A DNA stretch of 64,000 nucleotides. Origin: Henriciella algicola. GTDB lineage: Bacteria > Pseudomonadota > Alphaproteobacteria > Caulobacterales > Hyphomonadaceae. This document shows positions 1 to 9,675 of the stretch, one piece after another. The stretch is taken from the NCBI RefSeq assembly GCF_003576245.1, contig NZ_QWGA01000007.1:372001-436000 (forward strand), read 5' to 3'. The first letter of the stretch is position 1; every line of letters starts with the position of its first letter. The notes below the pieces were generated by a model. That model saw only the letters and a program-made list of their open reading frames with translations. It did no database searches and was not told the origin of the DNA. The translations under genes were made by a program, and so were the position numbers.

Positions 1-123
1 AAAAGAAACGACCTCACGGGCGGTACCGGCACAGAAAACGCCGCGAGCGATATCGTTGAAGCGAGACGAATTCTAGACGCCCAGCCTGATGAGGCGCTGC
101 TGTCAGGCCATCTTGACTGGTAG
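1..123 (+). CDS. 3' end of an unidentified protein gene (truncated by window edge)
   Basis: Frame 1 is open from the window edge to a TAG and encodes about 40 residues ending in SGHLDW. Third codon positions are mostly G or C, as in the neighbouring genes, and the strand matches plsX, so this is probably the tail of an upstream gene. In many alphaproteobacteria a DUF177 gene lies just before plsX, but this tail does not look like the DUF177 C-terminus I know. The reverse frame is also open here, so the call is tentative. Confidence 0.4.
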   Translation, partial: KRNDLTGGTGTENAASDIVEARRILDAQPDEALLSGHLDW

Positions 124-220
124 TCCTTATGAAGACATCGCCAGTTGCGTTCAGTGAGTTGCACTGATCTAGCCGCGTGCGTACTGTCCCGCCAATTCAA
201 GATTGGACCCGTTTTCTCCA

Positions 221-1261
221 ATGAGCGACCTCACTCTCTCAATCGACGCCATGGGCGGCGATGCGGCACCGGAAGTTGTGCTGGATGGAATCAAGCTGTT
301 CAGCGCCAGGTCGAAGGACATCCGCTTTCTTCTCCACGGCCGCCATAGCGAGATCGAGCCCGGCATTGCCTCGCGTGGTCTGGAAGGCATCTGCGAGATT
401 TGCGACCAGCCTGAAGTCGTCAGCATGAACGCCAAGCCATCCTCGGCCCTGCGCAAGGCCAAGGGGACGAGCATGTGGAGCACGGTTGAGGCCGTGAAAG
501 ACGGGCGCGCTGCCGCGGGCGTCTCGGCGGGCAATACGGGCGCGCTGATGGCGATGTCGATGCTTGCCCTTCGCAAGATGGAAGGTGTCCACCGCCCCGC
601 CATGACGGCTATCTGGCCAACGCTTAAAGGGCGGACCGTCGTGCTCGATGTTGGCGCCAACCTGGATGCAGACGCAGAGCAATTGGTGGAGTTCGCCGTG
701 ATGGGCGAATCCTATGCGCGCGCCGTGTTTGGTATCGAGAAACCAGCGGTTGGCCTGCTCAATATCGGCTCCGAAGAAGAGAAGGGCCGCGACGCGATCA
801 AGCTCGCCAGCGAAATTCTGCGGACCCGGGACCTCGGAATTGATTTCAAAGGTTTCGTTGAAGGCAATGATATCTCCATGGGTGTCGTCGACGTCGTGGT
901 AACCGACGGCTTTACCGGCAACGTCGCCCTGAAGACCGCTGAGGGCACGGCACGGCTTGTCTCTACTTATGTGCGTCAGGCCCTCACATCGAGCCCGCTC
1001 TCAAAGGCAGGCGCTCTGCTTGCCCGGCGCGGTCTCATGGATCTGCGCACCAAGATGAACCCATCCAGCGTCAATGGCGGCGTGTTGCTCGGTCTCAATG
1101 GCGTCGTGGTCAAAAGCCATGGCGGCACCGATGCCGAGGGCTTTGCAACAGCCGTTGGGCTTGCGGCGAATCTCGCACGCAGCAATTACATGCAGGAAGT
1201 CGCGACGGGGCTGACCCGTGTGGGGCGCCAGGACATTGCAGCAGAATCGGTCAGTAAATGA
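221..1261 (+). CDS. plsX: Phosphate acyltransferase PlsX
   Basis: PlsX converts acyl-ACP and phosphate into acyl-phosphate, the donor for PlsY in phosphatidic acid synthesis; it is a peripheral membrane enzyme. The N-terminus has the family signature [17 protein letters not shown], followed by [24 protein letters not shown] and [15 protein letters not shown]. The ATG at 221 gives about 346 residues, a normal length. An in-frame TTG at 203 would add only six residues without family similarity. The stop overlaps the fabH start as ATGA, so the two are probably translationally coupled, linking phospholipid supply to fatty-acid initiation. Confidence 0.96.
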   Translation: MSDLTLSIDAMGGDAAPEVVLDGIKLFSARSKDIRFLLHGRHSEIEPGIASRGLEGICEICDQPEVVSMNAKPSSALRKAKGTSMWSTVEAVKDGRAAAGVSAGNTGALMAMSMLALRKMEGVHRPAMTAIWPTLKGRTVVLDVGANLDADAEQLVEFAVMGESYARAVFGIEKPAVGLLNIGSEEEKGRDAIKLASEILRTRDLGIDFKGFVEGNDISMGVVDVVVTDGFTGNVALKTAEGTARLVSTYVRQALTSSPLSKAGALLARRGLMDLRTKMNPSSVNGGVLLGLNGVVVKSHGGTDAEGFATAVGLAANLARSNYMQEVATGLTRVGRQDIAAESVSK

Positions 1262-2226
1262 GTATGCAGCGTAGCTTTATTCGCGGGTCGGGCGCCTATC
1301 TTCCCGAGCGCATTCTCACCAATAGCGACCTCTCCAAAATGGTCGATACGTCCGACGAATGGATTCGTGAGCGGACAGGTATCGAAGAACGCCACATTGC
1401 CGCTGACGGTGAACTCACCTCAGACCTTGCGACCGGCGCAGCCAGGCAGGCGCTTGCCAATGCCGGCATAGACGCAAGCGAGGTCGACCTCATCGTGCTG
1501 GCAACCACGACGCCAGACCAGACTTTCCCGGCCACGGCGACGACCGTTCAGGACAAGCTCGGGATAAAGCAGGGCGCAGCCTTTGACGTTCAGGCCGTCT
1601 GCTCAGGCTTTCTTTTCGCGCTTGCGACCGCTGACTCCATGCTGCGTCAGAACCTGTTCTCGACGGCGCTTGTCATCGGCGCAGAGACGTTCACGCGCAT
1701 TCTGGACTGGTCTGACCGGTCTACCTGCGTCCTTTTTGGCGATGGGGCAGGGGCTGTTGTCCTGCAAACCGGAACTGGCGCGAAAGATGAGGGCGTGATT
1801 GCCCACCATGTACGCACGGACGGATCCAAGAAAGAGCTTCTCTATGTCGATGGCGGTGTCTCTTCGACCGGCACCATTGGCCATGTTCGCATGCAGGGGA
1901 ACCAGGTGTTCCGTCATGCCATCGCTAACATCTCCAGCGCGGTAGAGGCGGTCCTCAGCGACACGGGCTATACGATTGACGACATTGACTGGTTTGTGCC
2001 TCACCAGGCCAACCAGCGAATTCTCAACGGTGTCGCCAAGAAGCTTGGCCTCGACGAGGAAAAGGTCATATCTACTGTGGCGAAGCACGGGAACACGTCC
2101 GCCGCTTCCATCCCGCTCGCCCTTCACACGGCGATTTCGGATGGTCGCATCAAAAAAGGCGATCTTGTGCTAAGTGAGGCTATGGGCGGCGGCTTTTCCT
2201 GGGGCGCTTCCCTCTTCCGGCTGTAA
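1258..2226 (+). CDS. fabH: 3-oxoacyl-ACP synthase III (FabH)
   Basis: FabH condenses a short acyl-CoA with malonyl-ACP to start type II fatty-acid synthesis in the cytoplasm. The protein has 322 residues, the usual length. The catalytic triad can be placed at Cys115 (AVCSGF), His249 (PHQANQR) and Asn279 (HGNTSAAS). The C-terminal GGGFSWGA glycine loop is present. The start codon overlaps the plsX stop by four bases; an in-frame ATG two codons later is an alternative. The order plsX-fabH-ihfA is typical of alphaproteobacteria. Confidence 0.97.
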   Translation: MSMQRSFIRGSGAYLPERILTNSDLSKMVDTSDEWIRERTGIEERHIAADGELTSDLATGAARQALANAGIDASEVDLIVLATTTPDQTFPATATTVQDKLGIKQGAAFDVQAVCSGFLFALATADSMLRQNLFSTALVIGAETFTRILDWSDRSTCVLFGDGAGAVVLQTGTGAKDEGVIAHHVRTDGSKKELLYVDGGVSSTGTIGHVRMQGNQVFRHAIANISSAVEAVLSDTGYTIDDIDWFVPHQANQRILNGVAKKLGLDEEKVISTVAKHGNTSAASIPLALHTAISDGRIKKGDLVLSEAMGGGFSWGASLFRL

Positions 2227-2276
2227 TCTTTTCGTTAAGAAATCAGCCATATCTGTTAACCAGAGGAGCTGAGTTC

Positions 2277-2576
2277 GTGAGCAACAAGACCGTTACCCGA
2301 GTAGAGATTTCCGACGCCATTGTGCGTGAGGTGGGTCTCACCCGTCAGGAATCAGGCGATATTCTCGACCGAGTGCTCGATCTTATCGGCAAGAGCCTCG
2401 AGCATGAGAATGAAGTAAAGCTGTCGCGGTTCGGTAACTTTGTGGTTCGCAAGAAAGCAGCCCGCGCCGGACGCAACCCGAAGACCGGTGTTGAAGCCAA
2501 GATTTCGGCGCGCCGCGTGGTGACTTTCAAACCTTCTCCGCTTCTCAAGACTGCCGTGGAAACAGACGACGACTAA
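2277..2576 (+). CDS. ihfA: Integration host factor subunit alpha
   Basis: IHF alpha pairs with IHF beta and bends DNA at specific sites in replication, transcription and recombination. The product has 99 residues, exactly the family size. It carries the HU/IHF signature: GNFVVRKK, then the DNA-intercalating arm RNPKTGVEAKISARRVVTFKPS. The start is GTG, preceded by an AGAGGAG ribosome site. It follows fabH after 50 bases and precedes the MerR gene after 12, so it is probably cotranscribed with both. The NPKTGVE form of the arm favours the alpha subunit over HU. Confidence 0.95.
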   Translation: MSNKTVTRVEISDAIVREVGLTRQESGDILDRVLDLIGKSLEHENEVKLSRFGNFVVRKKAARAGRNPKTGVEAKISARRVVTFKPSPLLKTAVETDDD

Positions 2577-2588
2577 GAGGGGAAATTC

Positions 2589-3098
2589 ATGGGAAATGCC
2601 GCAAAGCGGGTCAAGAAATCCGCAGCTGCCTATCGTTCGATTGGTGAAGCCGCTGAAGAGCTCGATCTTCAGCCTCACGTGCTCCGCTACTGGGAAGGCA
2701 AGTTTACGCGGCATCTGAAACCCATGAAGCGGCCCGATGGTCGCCGGATGTACCGGCCAGACGATCTACGCGCCCTCCAGGCAATCAAGCTTCTGGTTCA
2801 CGAGAAGGGGTTCACCCTCAAAGGAGCAGGACAGCTGCTCAACGAACAGGGCCTCGATGCCGTTCTCGATGGCGCGGCCATTCTCGGTTCGAAAGTGAAC
2901 GCCCAGCAGCCTGATCAGACTTCAACCGCCGAAGGCCCAGCGCGAAAGCTGCAGGATTCGGTGCGTGCGGCTTTCTCATATGAGGACACACCTCAACAGA
3001 CCGGCCTCAAGGGCGCCGAACGCCTCGAAACCATGCTGAGTGACCTCATGGACATCAAGGCACGTCTTGACGCTGCACGCCTTAGAAAAGCGGCCTGA
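2589..3098 (+). CDS. MerR-family transcriptional regulator
   Basis: A 169-residue protein with an N-terminal winged-helix MerR DNA-binding domain, about residues 16-85 (YRSIGEAAEELDLQPHVLRYWE, then RRMYRPDDLRALQAIKLLVHEKGFTLKGA). The C-terminal part is short and low in cysteine, with no metal-binding cysteine pattern, so an effector cannot be proposed. A MerR gene in this place, right after ihfA, is a conserved alphaproteobacterial arrangement. The GAGGGGAA ribosome site lies just before the ATG. Confidence 0.9.
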   Translation: MGNAAKRVKKSAAAYRSIGEAAEELDLQPHVLRYWEGKFTRHLKPMKRPDGRRMYRPDDLRALQAIKLLVHEKGFTLKGAGQLLNEQGLDAVLDGAAILGSKVNAQQPDQTSTAEGPARKLQDSVRAAFSYEDTPQQTGLKGAERLETMLSDLMDIKARLDAARLRKAA

Positions 3099-3157
3099 GA
3101 GAGCTGCAGCAACAGTGATTGCATTACATAAGCGCCGCGATTAAGCAGGCGCCTAGT

Positions 3158-3234
3158 CGGAGCGTAGCGCAGCCCGGTAGCGCACTTGTCTGGGGGACAA
3201 GGGGTCGTGGGTTCGAATCCCGCCGCTCCGACCA
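3158..3234 (+). tRNA. tRNA-Pro (anticodon GGG)
   Basis: A full cloverleaf of 77 nt with encoded CCA. The acceptor CGGAGCG pairs with CGCTCCG. The anticodon stem CTTGT/ACAAG encloses the loop CTGGGGG, giving anticodon GGG. The T arm GTGGGTTCGAATCCCGC is standard. It ends two bases before the stop of the opposite-strand glpK. Confidence 0.97.
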
Positions 3235-3236
3235 TC

Positions 3237-4745
3237 CTATTCGCGGTCGAGCTGAGCCCTATAGAGCGTTGTCTTTACGGCTTTCTCCCAGCCTGTGACG
3301 AGCACTTTGCGTTCAGCAGCGTCCATTGAAGGCCTGAAGACCGTCTCGCTCTGCCAGAGCGCCTCCAGCGCCTCCACGCTATCGAATACGCCTGACTGCA
3401 GCCCGGAGAGGAAGGCCGCGCCGCGGGCTGTACTTTCGATCATGTCTGGGCGGTCAATTGTCGTCGCCGTGACGTCTGCCAGAAACCGCAGGAACCAGCT
3501 ATTGGCCACCATGCCGCCATCGACACGGATACGGCCAGTGTCGAATCCGTCCGCATTCAGGGCCGTCAGCAGGTCAAGCGTCTGATAGGCAACCGATTCA
3601 AGGGCTGCGCGGGCAATGTCAGCCTTGTCGGTGCCCCGCGTCAGACCGAACATCGCCCCGCGGGCATCTGCGTCCCAGTGCGGTGCCCCGAGCCCGGTGA
3701 ATGCCGGCACAAAATAGACGCCCTCATTTCCCCCGGCCTGCTGGGCTAGAAGCTCGGTCTCGCTCGCGCTCTTGATGATCTGCAGGCTGTCGCGAAGCCA
3801 CTGGGAGACGGCGCCCGCAATGAAGATAGACCCCTCAACCGCAAATTGCGGAGCGGCCCCAGTACGACACGCCACCGTCGACAGGAGACGGTTCGTCGAG
3901 GTCAGGCACTCCTCACCGCTATTGGCAAGCAGGAAGCAGCCTGTGCCATATGTGCTCTTCACCATGCCTGGATGAAAGCAGGCCTGACCAAATGCGGCCG
4001 CTTGCTGGTCGCCTGCGACGCCGGTGACGGGCAGGGCGCGGCCAAACCATTCCGGCACTGTTTCGCAAAAGGCAGCAGCGCTTGTCTTCACCTCGGGAAG
4101 CACAGACCGCGGCACCTTCAGAAGCTTGAGCAGCTCATCATCCCAACATCCTTCACGGATATTGTAGAGCAGGGTCCGGCTCGCATTCGTTTCATCTGTG
4201 ACGTGCGTCTTGCCGCCACTCAGCTGGAACATCAGGAAGCTGTCGACCGTACCGAAGGCGAGTTTACCAGCCTCGGCCAGGCTTGCCGCTTCGGGGACAT
4301 TTTCGAGAATCCAGCGCAGCTTTGTGCCAGAAAAGTAGGGGTCGATGGTCAGGCCACTGCGCGAATTGACCATATCTTCGTGGCCGCCCGCCTTCAGTGC
4401 GTCGCACATTGATGCGGTTCGCCGGTCTTGCCACACGATCGCGCGATGCACCGCCTTGCCAGTTTCCCGGTTCCAGACAAGGACTGTCTCTCGTTGATTG
4501 GCGATGCCGATAGATACGACTTTGCCGCCCGTTTCTGCCTCGCCGGCCTTCATGGCGCGGCGCGCAGTTTCCAGCGTCGTTGTCCAGATATCTTCGGGCT
4601 CGTGCTCGACCCAGCCCGGCTTGGGGAAGTGTTGTGTAAACTCCTCTTGGGCAACCGCGACGACGTCACCTTTTGCGTCAAACACCATAGCCCGGCTGGA
4701 CGTTGTTCCCTGGTCGAGCGTCATGATGAGCGCATCTGATGGCAT
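3237..4745 (-). CDS. glpK: Glycerol kinase GlpK
   Basis: GlpK phosphorylates glycerol to sn-glycerol 3-phosphate in the cytoplasm using ATP. The 502-residue length is typical. FGGY-kinase features are clear: DQGTTSSR at residues 11-18, WQDRRTA, the [10 protein letters not shown] segment, [10 protein letters not shown], and the C-terminal [13 protein letters not shown] region. It stands alone: no glpF, glpD or glpR lies beside it, so uptake and oxidation genes must be elsewhere. Its start lies only about 125 bases from the divergent GGDEF-EAL gene. An in-frame ATG seven codons downstream is a possible alternative start. Confidence 0.97.
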   Translation of the reverse strand: MPSDALIMTLDQGTTSSRAMVFDAKGDVVAVAQEEFTQHFPKPGWVEHEPEDIWTTTLETARRAMKAGEAETGGKVVSIGIANQRETVLVWNRETGKAVHRAIVWQDRRTASMCDALKAGGHEDMVNSRSGLTIDPYFSGTKLRWILENVPEAASLAEAGKLAFGTVDSFLMFQLSGGKTHVTDETNASRTLLYNIREGCWDDELLKLLKVPRSVLPEVKTSAAAFCETVPEWFGRALPVTGVAGDQQAAAFGQACFHPGMVKSTYGTGCFLLANSGEECLTSTNRLLSTVACRTGAAPQFAVEGSIFIAGAVSQWLRDSLQIIKSASETELLAQQAGGNEGVYFVPAFTGLGAPHWDADARGAMFGLTRGTDKADIARAALESVAYQTLDLLTALNADGFDTGRIRVDGGMVANSWFLRFLADVTATTIDRPDMIESTARGAAFLSGLQSGVFDSVEALEALWQSETVFRPSMDAAERKVLVTGWEKAVKTTLYRAQLDRE

Positions 4746-4870
4746 CGGGTTTCCTCCTGTTTCCCCGGAACAGTCTCACCCAATCGGTCAAATTTCAAAG
4801 ACCTGTCTTGAGAGGATGTTCACACCTTTTCTCTATGGGACGTCCAGTAATTGCGCAAAGAGGAATGGTG

Positions 4871-7309
4871 ATGGGCGATGCATCGCACCCGGCGGAGCCA
4901 CCAAAACTGAAGTCAGCCAACATCCTTGGCTCGATCGATATTCCCGACGAACAGCTCGGCGCGATTCGCGAGAAGCAGATCGACGCAGTCGGCTCACTGC
5001 TGCCTGTCATTGGCCTGGCGAACCTCATCAACGCGGCTGTGGTCATGGTGTCATTCGCCAACACTGCGGCCAACCGCCTGCTTGGTGTCTGGACGATGAC
5101 CATGGTCATCGCGACGTCAATCATGCTCATCGGCTTCTTCGTGATGCGGCGACGGGCCAACAGCCCTGGCGAGCAGATGTCCGCCGATTCCGGCAAGAAC
5201 AGCATTGACCGTTTCGCGCGTTTTGCATCCGTTCTCGGCATTCTGTGGGGGATCCTGCCGCTACTCATCCTTCCACTGACCGATCACACGAACCAACTTG
5301 CCGTGAGCTCGATCGTCGCTGGCGTCATGTTCGCTGGCGTCCTCCTTGTCGGTCGCATTCCAGAGGCTGCCATGGGCTTTCTGGTGCCAACAGTCATTGG
5401 CTACATTGTGGGCTTGCAGCTCGGTCAGGATCCACGGAACGACTTTCTGTCGGTCCTTGCTTTTGTTTACGCGGTCGTTCTCTGGACCTCGTCAAAATGG
5501 TCCTTCAACCAGTTCGTCGAACAGCACCTGAATGGATCGGCCGTAAAGCATCAGGCACAGCTTATTGGCCTGCTGCTGCGCGACTTCGAAGAAAGCACGT
5601 CTGATTGGCTGTGGCAGACAGATCAAAGCAACTCGCTGATCGACATTCCGCTTCCTACGGTTTCGGAGCAGAACAATTTCGAACTGATGGCTGTGGGTGT
5701 GAGCCTGCGCTCGCTGTTCAAGGAGAATGAGGCCGCAAAGACACTGGCACGCTGTCTCGACCGCCAACAGAGCTTTCGTGACCTTATTCTGGAGGTCGAC
5801 GGCGAAGACGAGACTTGGTGGTCGCTGACAGGTAAGCCGATCTTTGACGGATCGGGCAAGTTTCAGGGCTTCCGGGGCGTCGCTTCAGACATCACCCAGT
5901 CGAAGGCGATCGAAGACCGTATCGCCTTCATGGCGCATTTCGACCCGCTGACCTCTCTTCCAAACCGGGCCAACCTGCACGAGTGTCTGGAAAAGGCATC
6001 GAGCCGCCCGGTGGCTGAGGGCCGCAGCCGCGCTTTGCTGTGGCTCGATCTCGATAATTTCAAATGGGTCAATGATACGCTTGGTCATCCGGCCGGCGAC
6101 GAGCTTCTTTGCCAGGTTGCCATACGCCTGAAAGACGCAGCACCTGATGCAGATGTTATCGCACGCCTTGGCGGCGATGAATTTGCGATGCTTCTGGAAT
6201 GCGAGTCGCAGGACGAATTGATCGAGACCGTCAAATCCATGAGCGAGCGCCTTAACCGGCCCTACGACATCTGGAGCTCGATCGTACATTGCGGTGCCAG
6301 TATCGGCGTGCGCATCATTGAGCAGCACAATATGGAAATCCAGACGCTGCTCAAACATGCAGACCTCGCCCTTTATCAGGCCAAGGAAGCGGGCAAGCGC
6401 ACCTGGTGCGTCTTCAGCCAGAACCTCGAAGACCGTGCGAGGGCACGTCAGAGCATTGAGCTCGACCTAAACAAGGCGCTTGAGAACAACGAACTTCGCC
6501 TCTTCTTCCAGCCACAGCTGAATGCGCAGACGAATGAAATCATTGGCGCTGAAACCCTCATTCGCTGGCAACACCCGACGCGGGGGCTTATCGGCCCGGA
6601 TCACTTCATCCAGCACGCCGAAGATAGCGGAATCATCACCCGGTTGGGCGACTGGGCACTTCGTGAGGCGCTGAAGGCTGCTCGCCGCATGCCAGAGAAT
6701 ATGCGCGTCGCGGTAAACATCTCGCCGCTCCAGATCCACAGCTCCAGTCTTGTGACGACAATCATCAACGCGATCGCGGTCAATCAGATCGACCCGGCAC
6801 GCCTGGAACTGGAAATCACCGAATCGGTGCTGATGACAGACACCGAATTCACGCTGAAACGACTGAACCAGCTCAAGGAAATCGGCTTGCGTATTTCGCT
6901 CGACGATTTCGGGACCGGCTTCTCTTCGCTGAGCTATCTGCGCCGTTTCCCGTTCGACAAGCTCAAGATCGACAAGAGCTTCGTCGAAGATATCGACCAC
7001 AATCATGAGAGCCGCGCCATCACCAAGGCGACGCTTCAGATCGCCAAGGCGCTCAACATGAGTTGCACAGCCGAGGGCGTCGAAACCGAAACGCAAAAGC
7101 AGTATCTCACAGAGATCGGCTGTGACGAGCTGCAAGGCTACCTGATCAGCCGGCCACAGCCGCTCGACAAGCTTGGCCATCTCTTCCCTGTGCTTACTGA
7201 AGAAGAGGCGGCCAAATCGCTCGCTCAATCTACGGCAGGTATTTCGATGTCGGGAGATGTGATCCGTCTCGAGGGTCAGCCGCGCGACCGTCAAAAGGCG
7301 ACGGGTTAA
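4871..7309 (+). CDS. Membrane-anchored PAS-GGDEF-EAL cyclic-di-GMP protein
   Basis: The order is a cytoplasmic leader, several hydrophobic helices (about residues 35-220), a PAS-like sensor (about 260-345), GGDEF (about 350-510) and EAL (about 525-785). The GGDEF active site is intact (RLGGDEFAMLLE). The position of the RxxD inhibitory site reads PDAD, so product inhibition is probably absent. In the EAL domain the signature reads ETL, but the glutamate is kept and DDFGTGFSSLSYL is intact, so phosphodiesterase activity is plausible. I chose the ATG at 4871 because AGAGGA lies seven bases upstream; the frame stays open further upstream without family similarity. Which activity dominates cannot be told from sequence. 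Confidence 0.9.
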   Translation: MGDASHPAEPPKLKSANILGSIDIPDEQLGAIREKQIDAVGSLLPVIGLANLINAAVVMVSFANTAANRLLGVWTMTMVIATSIMLIGFFVMRRRANSPGEQMSADSGKNSIDRFARFASVLGILWGILPLLILPLTDHTNQLAVSSIVAGVMFAGVLLVGRIPEAAMGFLVPTVIGYIVGLQLGQDPRNDFLSVLAFVYAVVLWTSSKWSFNQFVEQHLNGSAVKHQAQLIGLLLRDFEESTSDWLWQTDQSNSLIDIPLPTVSEQNNFELMAVGVSLRSLFKENEAAKTLARCLDRQQSFRDLILEVDGEDETWWSLTGKPIFDGSGKFQGFRGVASDITQSKAIEDRIAFMAHFDPLTSLPNRANLHECLEKASSRPVAEGRSRALLWLDLDNFKWVNDTLGHPAGDELLCQVAIRLKDAAPDADVIARLGGDEFAMLLECESQDELIETVKSMSERLNRPYDIWSSIVHCGASIGVRIIEQHNMEIQTLLKHADLALYQAKEAGKRTWCVFSQNLEDRARARQSIELDLNKALENNELRLFFQPQLNAQTNEIIGAETLIRWQHPTRGLIGPDHFIQHAEDSGIITRLGDWALREALKAARRMPENMRVAVNISPLQIHSSSLVTTIINAIAVNQIDPARLELEITESVLMTDTEFTLKRLNQLKEIGLRISLDDFGTGFSSLSYLRRFPFDKLKIDKSFVEDIDHNHESRAITKATLQIAKALNMSCTAEGVETETQKQYLTEIGCDELQGYLISRPQPLDKLGHLFPVLTEEEAAKSLAQSTAGISMSGDVIRLEGQPRDRQKATG

Positions 7310-7383
7310 GCCGTACTCATCGAGGAATGGGCTGGCTCAAAGCGAGCAGCTGCAAGTCGTCTGCATACGAGCGCGTTTCATGC

Positions 7384-7412
7384 TTGACCGGTGCGCGTGG
7401 CTTGTCTAATCA
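7384..7412 (+). promoter_or_regulatory. Probable sigma-70-type promoter of tRNA-Asp
   Basis: TTGACC, 17 bases, then TAATCA, ending about 34 bases before the mature tRNA-Asp. Spacing and distance fit a housekeeping promoter. No other gene follows on this strand. Confidence 0.5.
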
Positions 7413-7446
7413 GGCGCCTCACCGCCAAACGCGGTGGACGATCTGC

Positions 7447-7523
7447 GCGGGTGTAGCTCAGTTGGTTAGAGTGCCGGCCTGTCACGCCGGAGGTCGCGGG
7501 TTCGAGCCCCGTCACTCGCGCCA
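7447..7523 (+). tRNA. tRNA-Asp (anticodon GTC)
   Basis: A 77-nt cloverleaf with encoded CCA. The acceptor GCGGGTG pairs with CACTCGC (one G-T wobble). The anticodon stem CCGGC/GCCGG holds the loop CTGTCAC, anticodon GTC. The T arm is GCGGGTTCGAGCCCCGT. A hairpin terminator follows about 33 bases downstream. Confidence 0.97.
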
Positions 7524-7555
7524 TTTCGTTCGAAATGGCAAAACAGATCAAGAAA

Positions 7556-7589
7556 AAGGCGACCGCCTCAAACGGTCGCCTTTCTTTTT
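7556..7589. terminator. Bidirectional rho-independent terminator
   Basis: The stem AAGGCGACCG / CGGTCGCCTT around a seven-base loop is flanked by A5 on the left and by TTTCTTTTT on the right. It can therefore end both the tRNA-Asp transcript (plus) and the crotonase transcript (minus, stop at 7609). Confidence 0.85.
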
Positions 7590-7608
7590 GGCTGCAATAG
7601 GCGAGCCT

Positions 7609-8424
7609 TCAGCTATCTGCAAAAGCAGCCGGGCGCTTCTGCAGTTCTGCCATCACCGCCTCGATCTGGTTCTTGCTGCCGATCAGCTTGTCCTGCAGCA
7701 CTGATTCCTGGAGCAGGGCCTCTGCAGCGGTCATGTCCGGCAGATTGTTGAAGATCTCCTTGTTCGCGCGGATGGCGTCCGGGTTCTTGCCTGCAATCTG
7801 CGTCGCAAGCTCCATGGCGCGCTCATATGGTGTCTCGCTGATCTCTGTCGCAAAGCCGTACTCAGCCGCGTCAGCACCAGAGAAGATACGTCCCGTATAG
7901 GTGAGCTCGCGCAGGCGGTCATCGCGGCAGAGCGAGCCCATGATTGCCGTGCCCGCCATGTCCGGAACGAGGCCCCATTTGATCTCCATGATGGAGAGTT
8001 TCGTCTCCGGGTGGATGATCCGCATATCTGCGCCCAGCATCACCTGGAAGCCGCCACCGAAGGCGACGCCATGCACAGCGGCGATGACAGGGATGGGCAG
8101 GGCACGCCAGCCCCACACGGCCTGCTGTGCCCGGTTGGTGATGCCATGCGTGCGTGGGGTGAGCCCCTGACGGCCACCCGGCGACCCGCCGCCGCTATTG
8201 CCTTCAGCCATCTTGCCGAAATTGCCCATATCGAGACCCGCACAGAACGCGCGGCCATCGCCAGAGAGCACGACGCAACGCACAGACTTGTCCTTGGACA
8301 GCTCCTCGGTTGTCGAGAGCAGCGCCTCGAACATCGCATCGTCCAGCGCATTCATCTTGTCTGTGCGAACGAGTTTGACGTCAGCGACGCCATCTTTCTT
8401 CGTGACCTGAATCCGGTCGGACAT
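7609..8424 (-). CDS. Enoyl-CoA hydratase/isomerase (crotonase) family protein
   Basis: A 271-residue crotonase-fold acyl-CoA enzyme. The N-terminal oxyanion-hole segment SGDGRAFCAGLDM and the second one HGVAFGGGFQVMLGADMRI are clear, followed by EIKWGLVPDM. The start at 8424 has GAGGAGA about eight bases upstream; the longer open frame reaching 8646 has no crotonase similarity in its extra part. The substrate cannot be fixed. The acid/base position of classical hydratases falls in KWGLVPDM, so a hydratase, isomerase or hydrolase role is possible. Confidence 0.88.
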   Translation of the reverse strand: MSDRIQVTKKDGVADVKLVRTDKMNALDDAMFEALLSTTEELSKDKSVRCVVLSGDGRAFCAGLDMGNFGKMAEGNSGGGSPGGRQGLTPRTHGITNRAQQAVWGWRALPIPVIAAVHGVAFGGGFQVMLGADMRIIHPETKLSIMEIKWGLVPDMAGTAIMGSLCRDDRLRELTYTGRIFSGADAAEYGFATEISETPYERAMELATQIAGKNPDAIRANKEIFNNLPDMTAAEALLQESVLQDKLIGSKNQIEAVMAELQKRPAAFADS

Positions 8425-8470
8425 GTGCGGTCTCCTCATGCTTGGAAATCTCGCTTCAATCTGCCCAACG

Positions 8471-8501
8471 AAAAACGCCGGGACAAGTAATGTCCCGGCG
8501 T
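8471..8501 (-). terminator. Rho-independent terminator of the DHS-like gene
   Basis: An 11-bp perfect stem (ACGCCGGGACA / TGTCCCGGCGT) with a five-base loop. Read on the minus strand it is followed by TTTTT, so it ends transcripts coming from the gene at 8528-9559. Confidence 0.85.
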
Positions 8502-8527
8502 CATGGTCTTTCGTGTCGCGGCGCGCC

Positions 8528-9559
8528 CTAGAGGAAGAGCTTGGCGAACTCACGCTTGCGACGGTTCTTCCAGGCGCCCTTGTGCCAGGCAGCAGATGCC
8601 AGAAGCGGAACAACAGAGCCCGCCTCAGCAAACACCATCTGCTCATGCACGGTCTGCACCTTGCCCCAGCTCGCAGCCTCTTTCAGCGTCGAGGAGGAGC
8701 AGGCGCCGTCACGCGTGTCGGCAACAGTGATCTGCACGGCGTATTTGTGCATCTCGCATTCCTTGCCGAGGATTTCAGCGCAAACCACTGTATCCTGGAC
8801 AAAATTCTTCGGCACACCACCGCCCACCATGAGGAGACCCGTCGTACCGGCAGCGATCTTGACGTCCGTCAGCTCGCGGAAATCAGCCACGCTGTCGATC
8901 GACATGTAGTTACCCGGATTTTCGACCTGGTGCTTCACGAGGCCAAAGCCTGCCGAGCAGTCAGAGAAGGCCGGCACGAAGATCGGCACATTGTGATCAT
9001 AGCAGGTCTCGATCAGCGAGCCCTTCTTGACCGCGTTCTCCTTCAGCCACTTACCCATCTCCCAGATGAACTCACGCGAGGAATAGGGGCGCGGCTCAAG
9101 CTTGTTGGCGATGTCATAGATGACGTGGTCGCAGGCCTGCAGCTCTTCTTCATCGATGAACGTGTCATAGATACGGTCGATGTAGAGGTCGCGCAGGATG
9201 TTGTCGTCGACCGACTCCGGCGCCTGATAGTGCTTGTAGCCAAGCGCCTCGAAGAAATCCATGTCGATGATCGACGCGCCGGTTGCGACGATACAGTCGA
9301 TCAGGCCGTCCTTCACGAGGTCACGGTATACGTGCATACAGCCACCCGCCGAGGTGGAGCCTGCGAGCGTCAGGATGGTCGAGCAGTCCTCGTCCTCAAG
9401 CGCCATGTTGAAGATATCTGTCGCCCGCGCGAGGTCGCGCGAGGTGAAGGACATCTTGCCCATCGACTCGACGATAGGACGGGCGTCGAACTTGGTGATG
9501 TCGATATGCTCTACCGGCTTGCTCAGCAGCTCGGCCTTACGATTGGAATTGTCAGACAT
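8528..9559 (-). CDS. Deoxyhypusine synthase-like protein, probably a polyamine aminobutyltransferase
   Basis: A 343-residue deoxyhypusine synthase (DHS) fold protein. NAD-binding glycine segments (TLAGSTSAGG, VATGASIIDMDF, LMVGGGVPKNF) are present. The lysine that forms the covalent imine in eukaryotic DHS is kept at Lys300 (EAASWGKVQ). Bacteria lack eIF5A, so protein hypusination is unlikely. Bacterial members are thought to act on free polyamines, for instance making homospermidine from spermidine or putrescine. Next upstream on the same strand is an ornithine-decarboxylase-like gene that could supply putrescine, which supports this role. The exact product is inference. Confidence 0.88.
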   Translation of the reverse strand: MSDNSNRKAELLSKPVEHIDITKFDARPIVESMGKMSFTSRDLARATDIFNMALEDEDCSTILTLAGSTSAGGCMHVYRDLVKDGLIDCIVATGASIIDMDFFEALGYKHYQAPESVDDNILRDLYIDRIYDTFIDEEELQACDHVIYDIANKLEPRPYSSREFIWEMGKWLKENAVKKGSLIETCYDHNVPIFVPAFSDCSAGFGLVKHQVENPGNYMSIDSVADFRELTDVKIAAGTTGLLMVGGGVPKNFVQDTVVCAEILGKECEMHKYAVQITVADTRDGACSSSTLKEAASWGKVQTVHEQMVFAEAGSVVPLLASAAWHKGAWKNRRKREFAKLFL

Positions 9560-9675
9560 ATAGGTCTCCGATGACTTGGGAGGCGTTGTAACGGTGTGGG
9601 GTGATTGGGTCCAGAAGGCAGGCGGCCCTCACCCTTTCAGGCGAAGGCCGCTCTCAGACTAGATTGAAGGGATGA

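Noticed and set aside
2227-2276. TTAA pairs before ihfA as a CtrA box
   Set aside because: The spacing between the two TTAA is about 17 bases, not 7.
7327-7704. 125-codon frame across tRNA-Asp
   Set aside because: It runs straight through the tRNA and its terminator, so it is a chance frame.
9600-9675. GGCGGCC...GGCCGC inverted repeat between the decarboxylase and DHS-like genes as a terminator
   Set aside because: Long loop and no T run on the minus strand; the two genes may still be cotranscribed.
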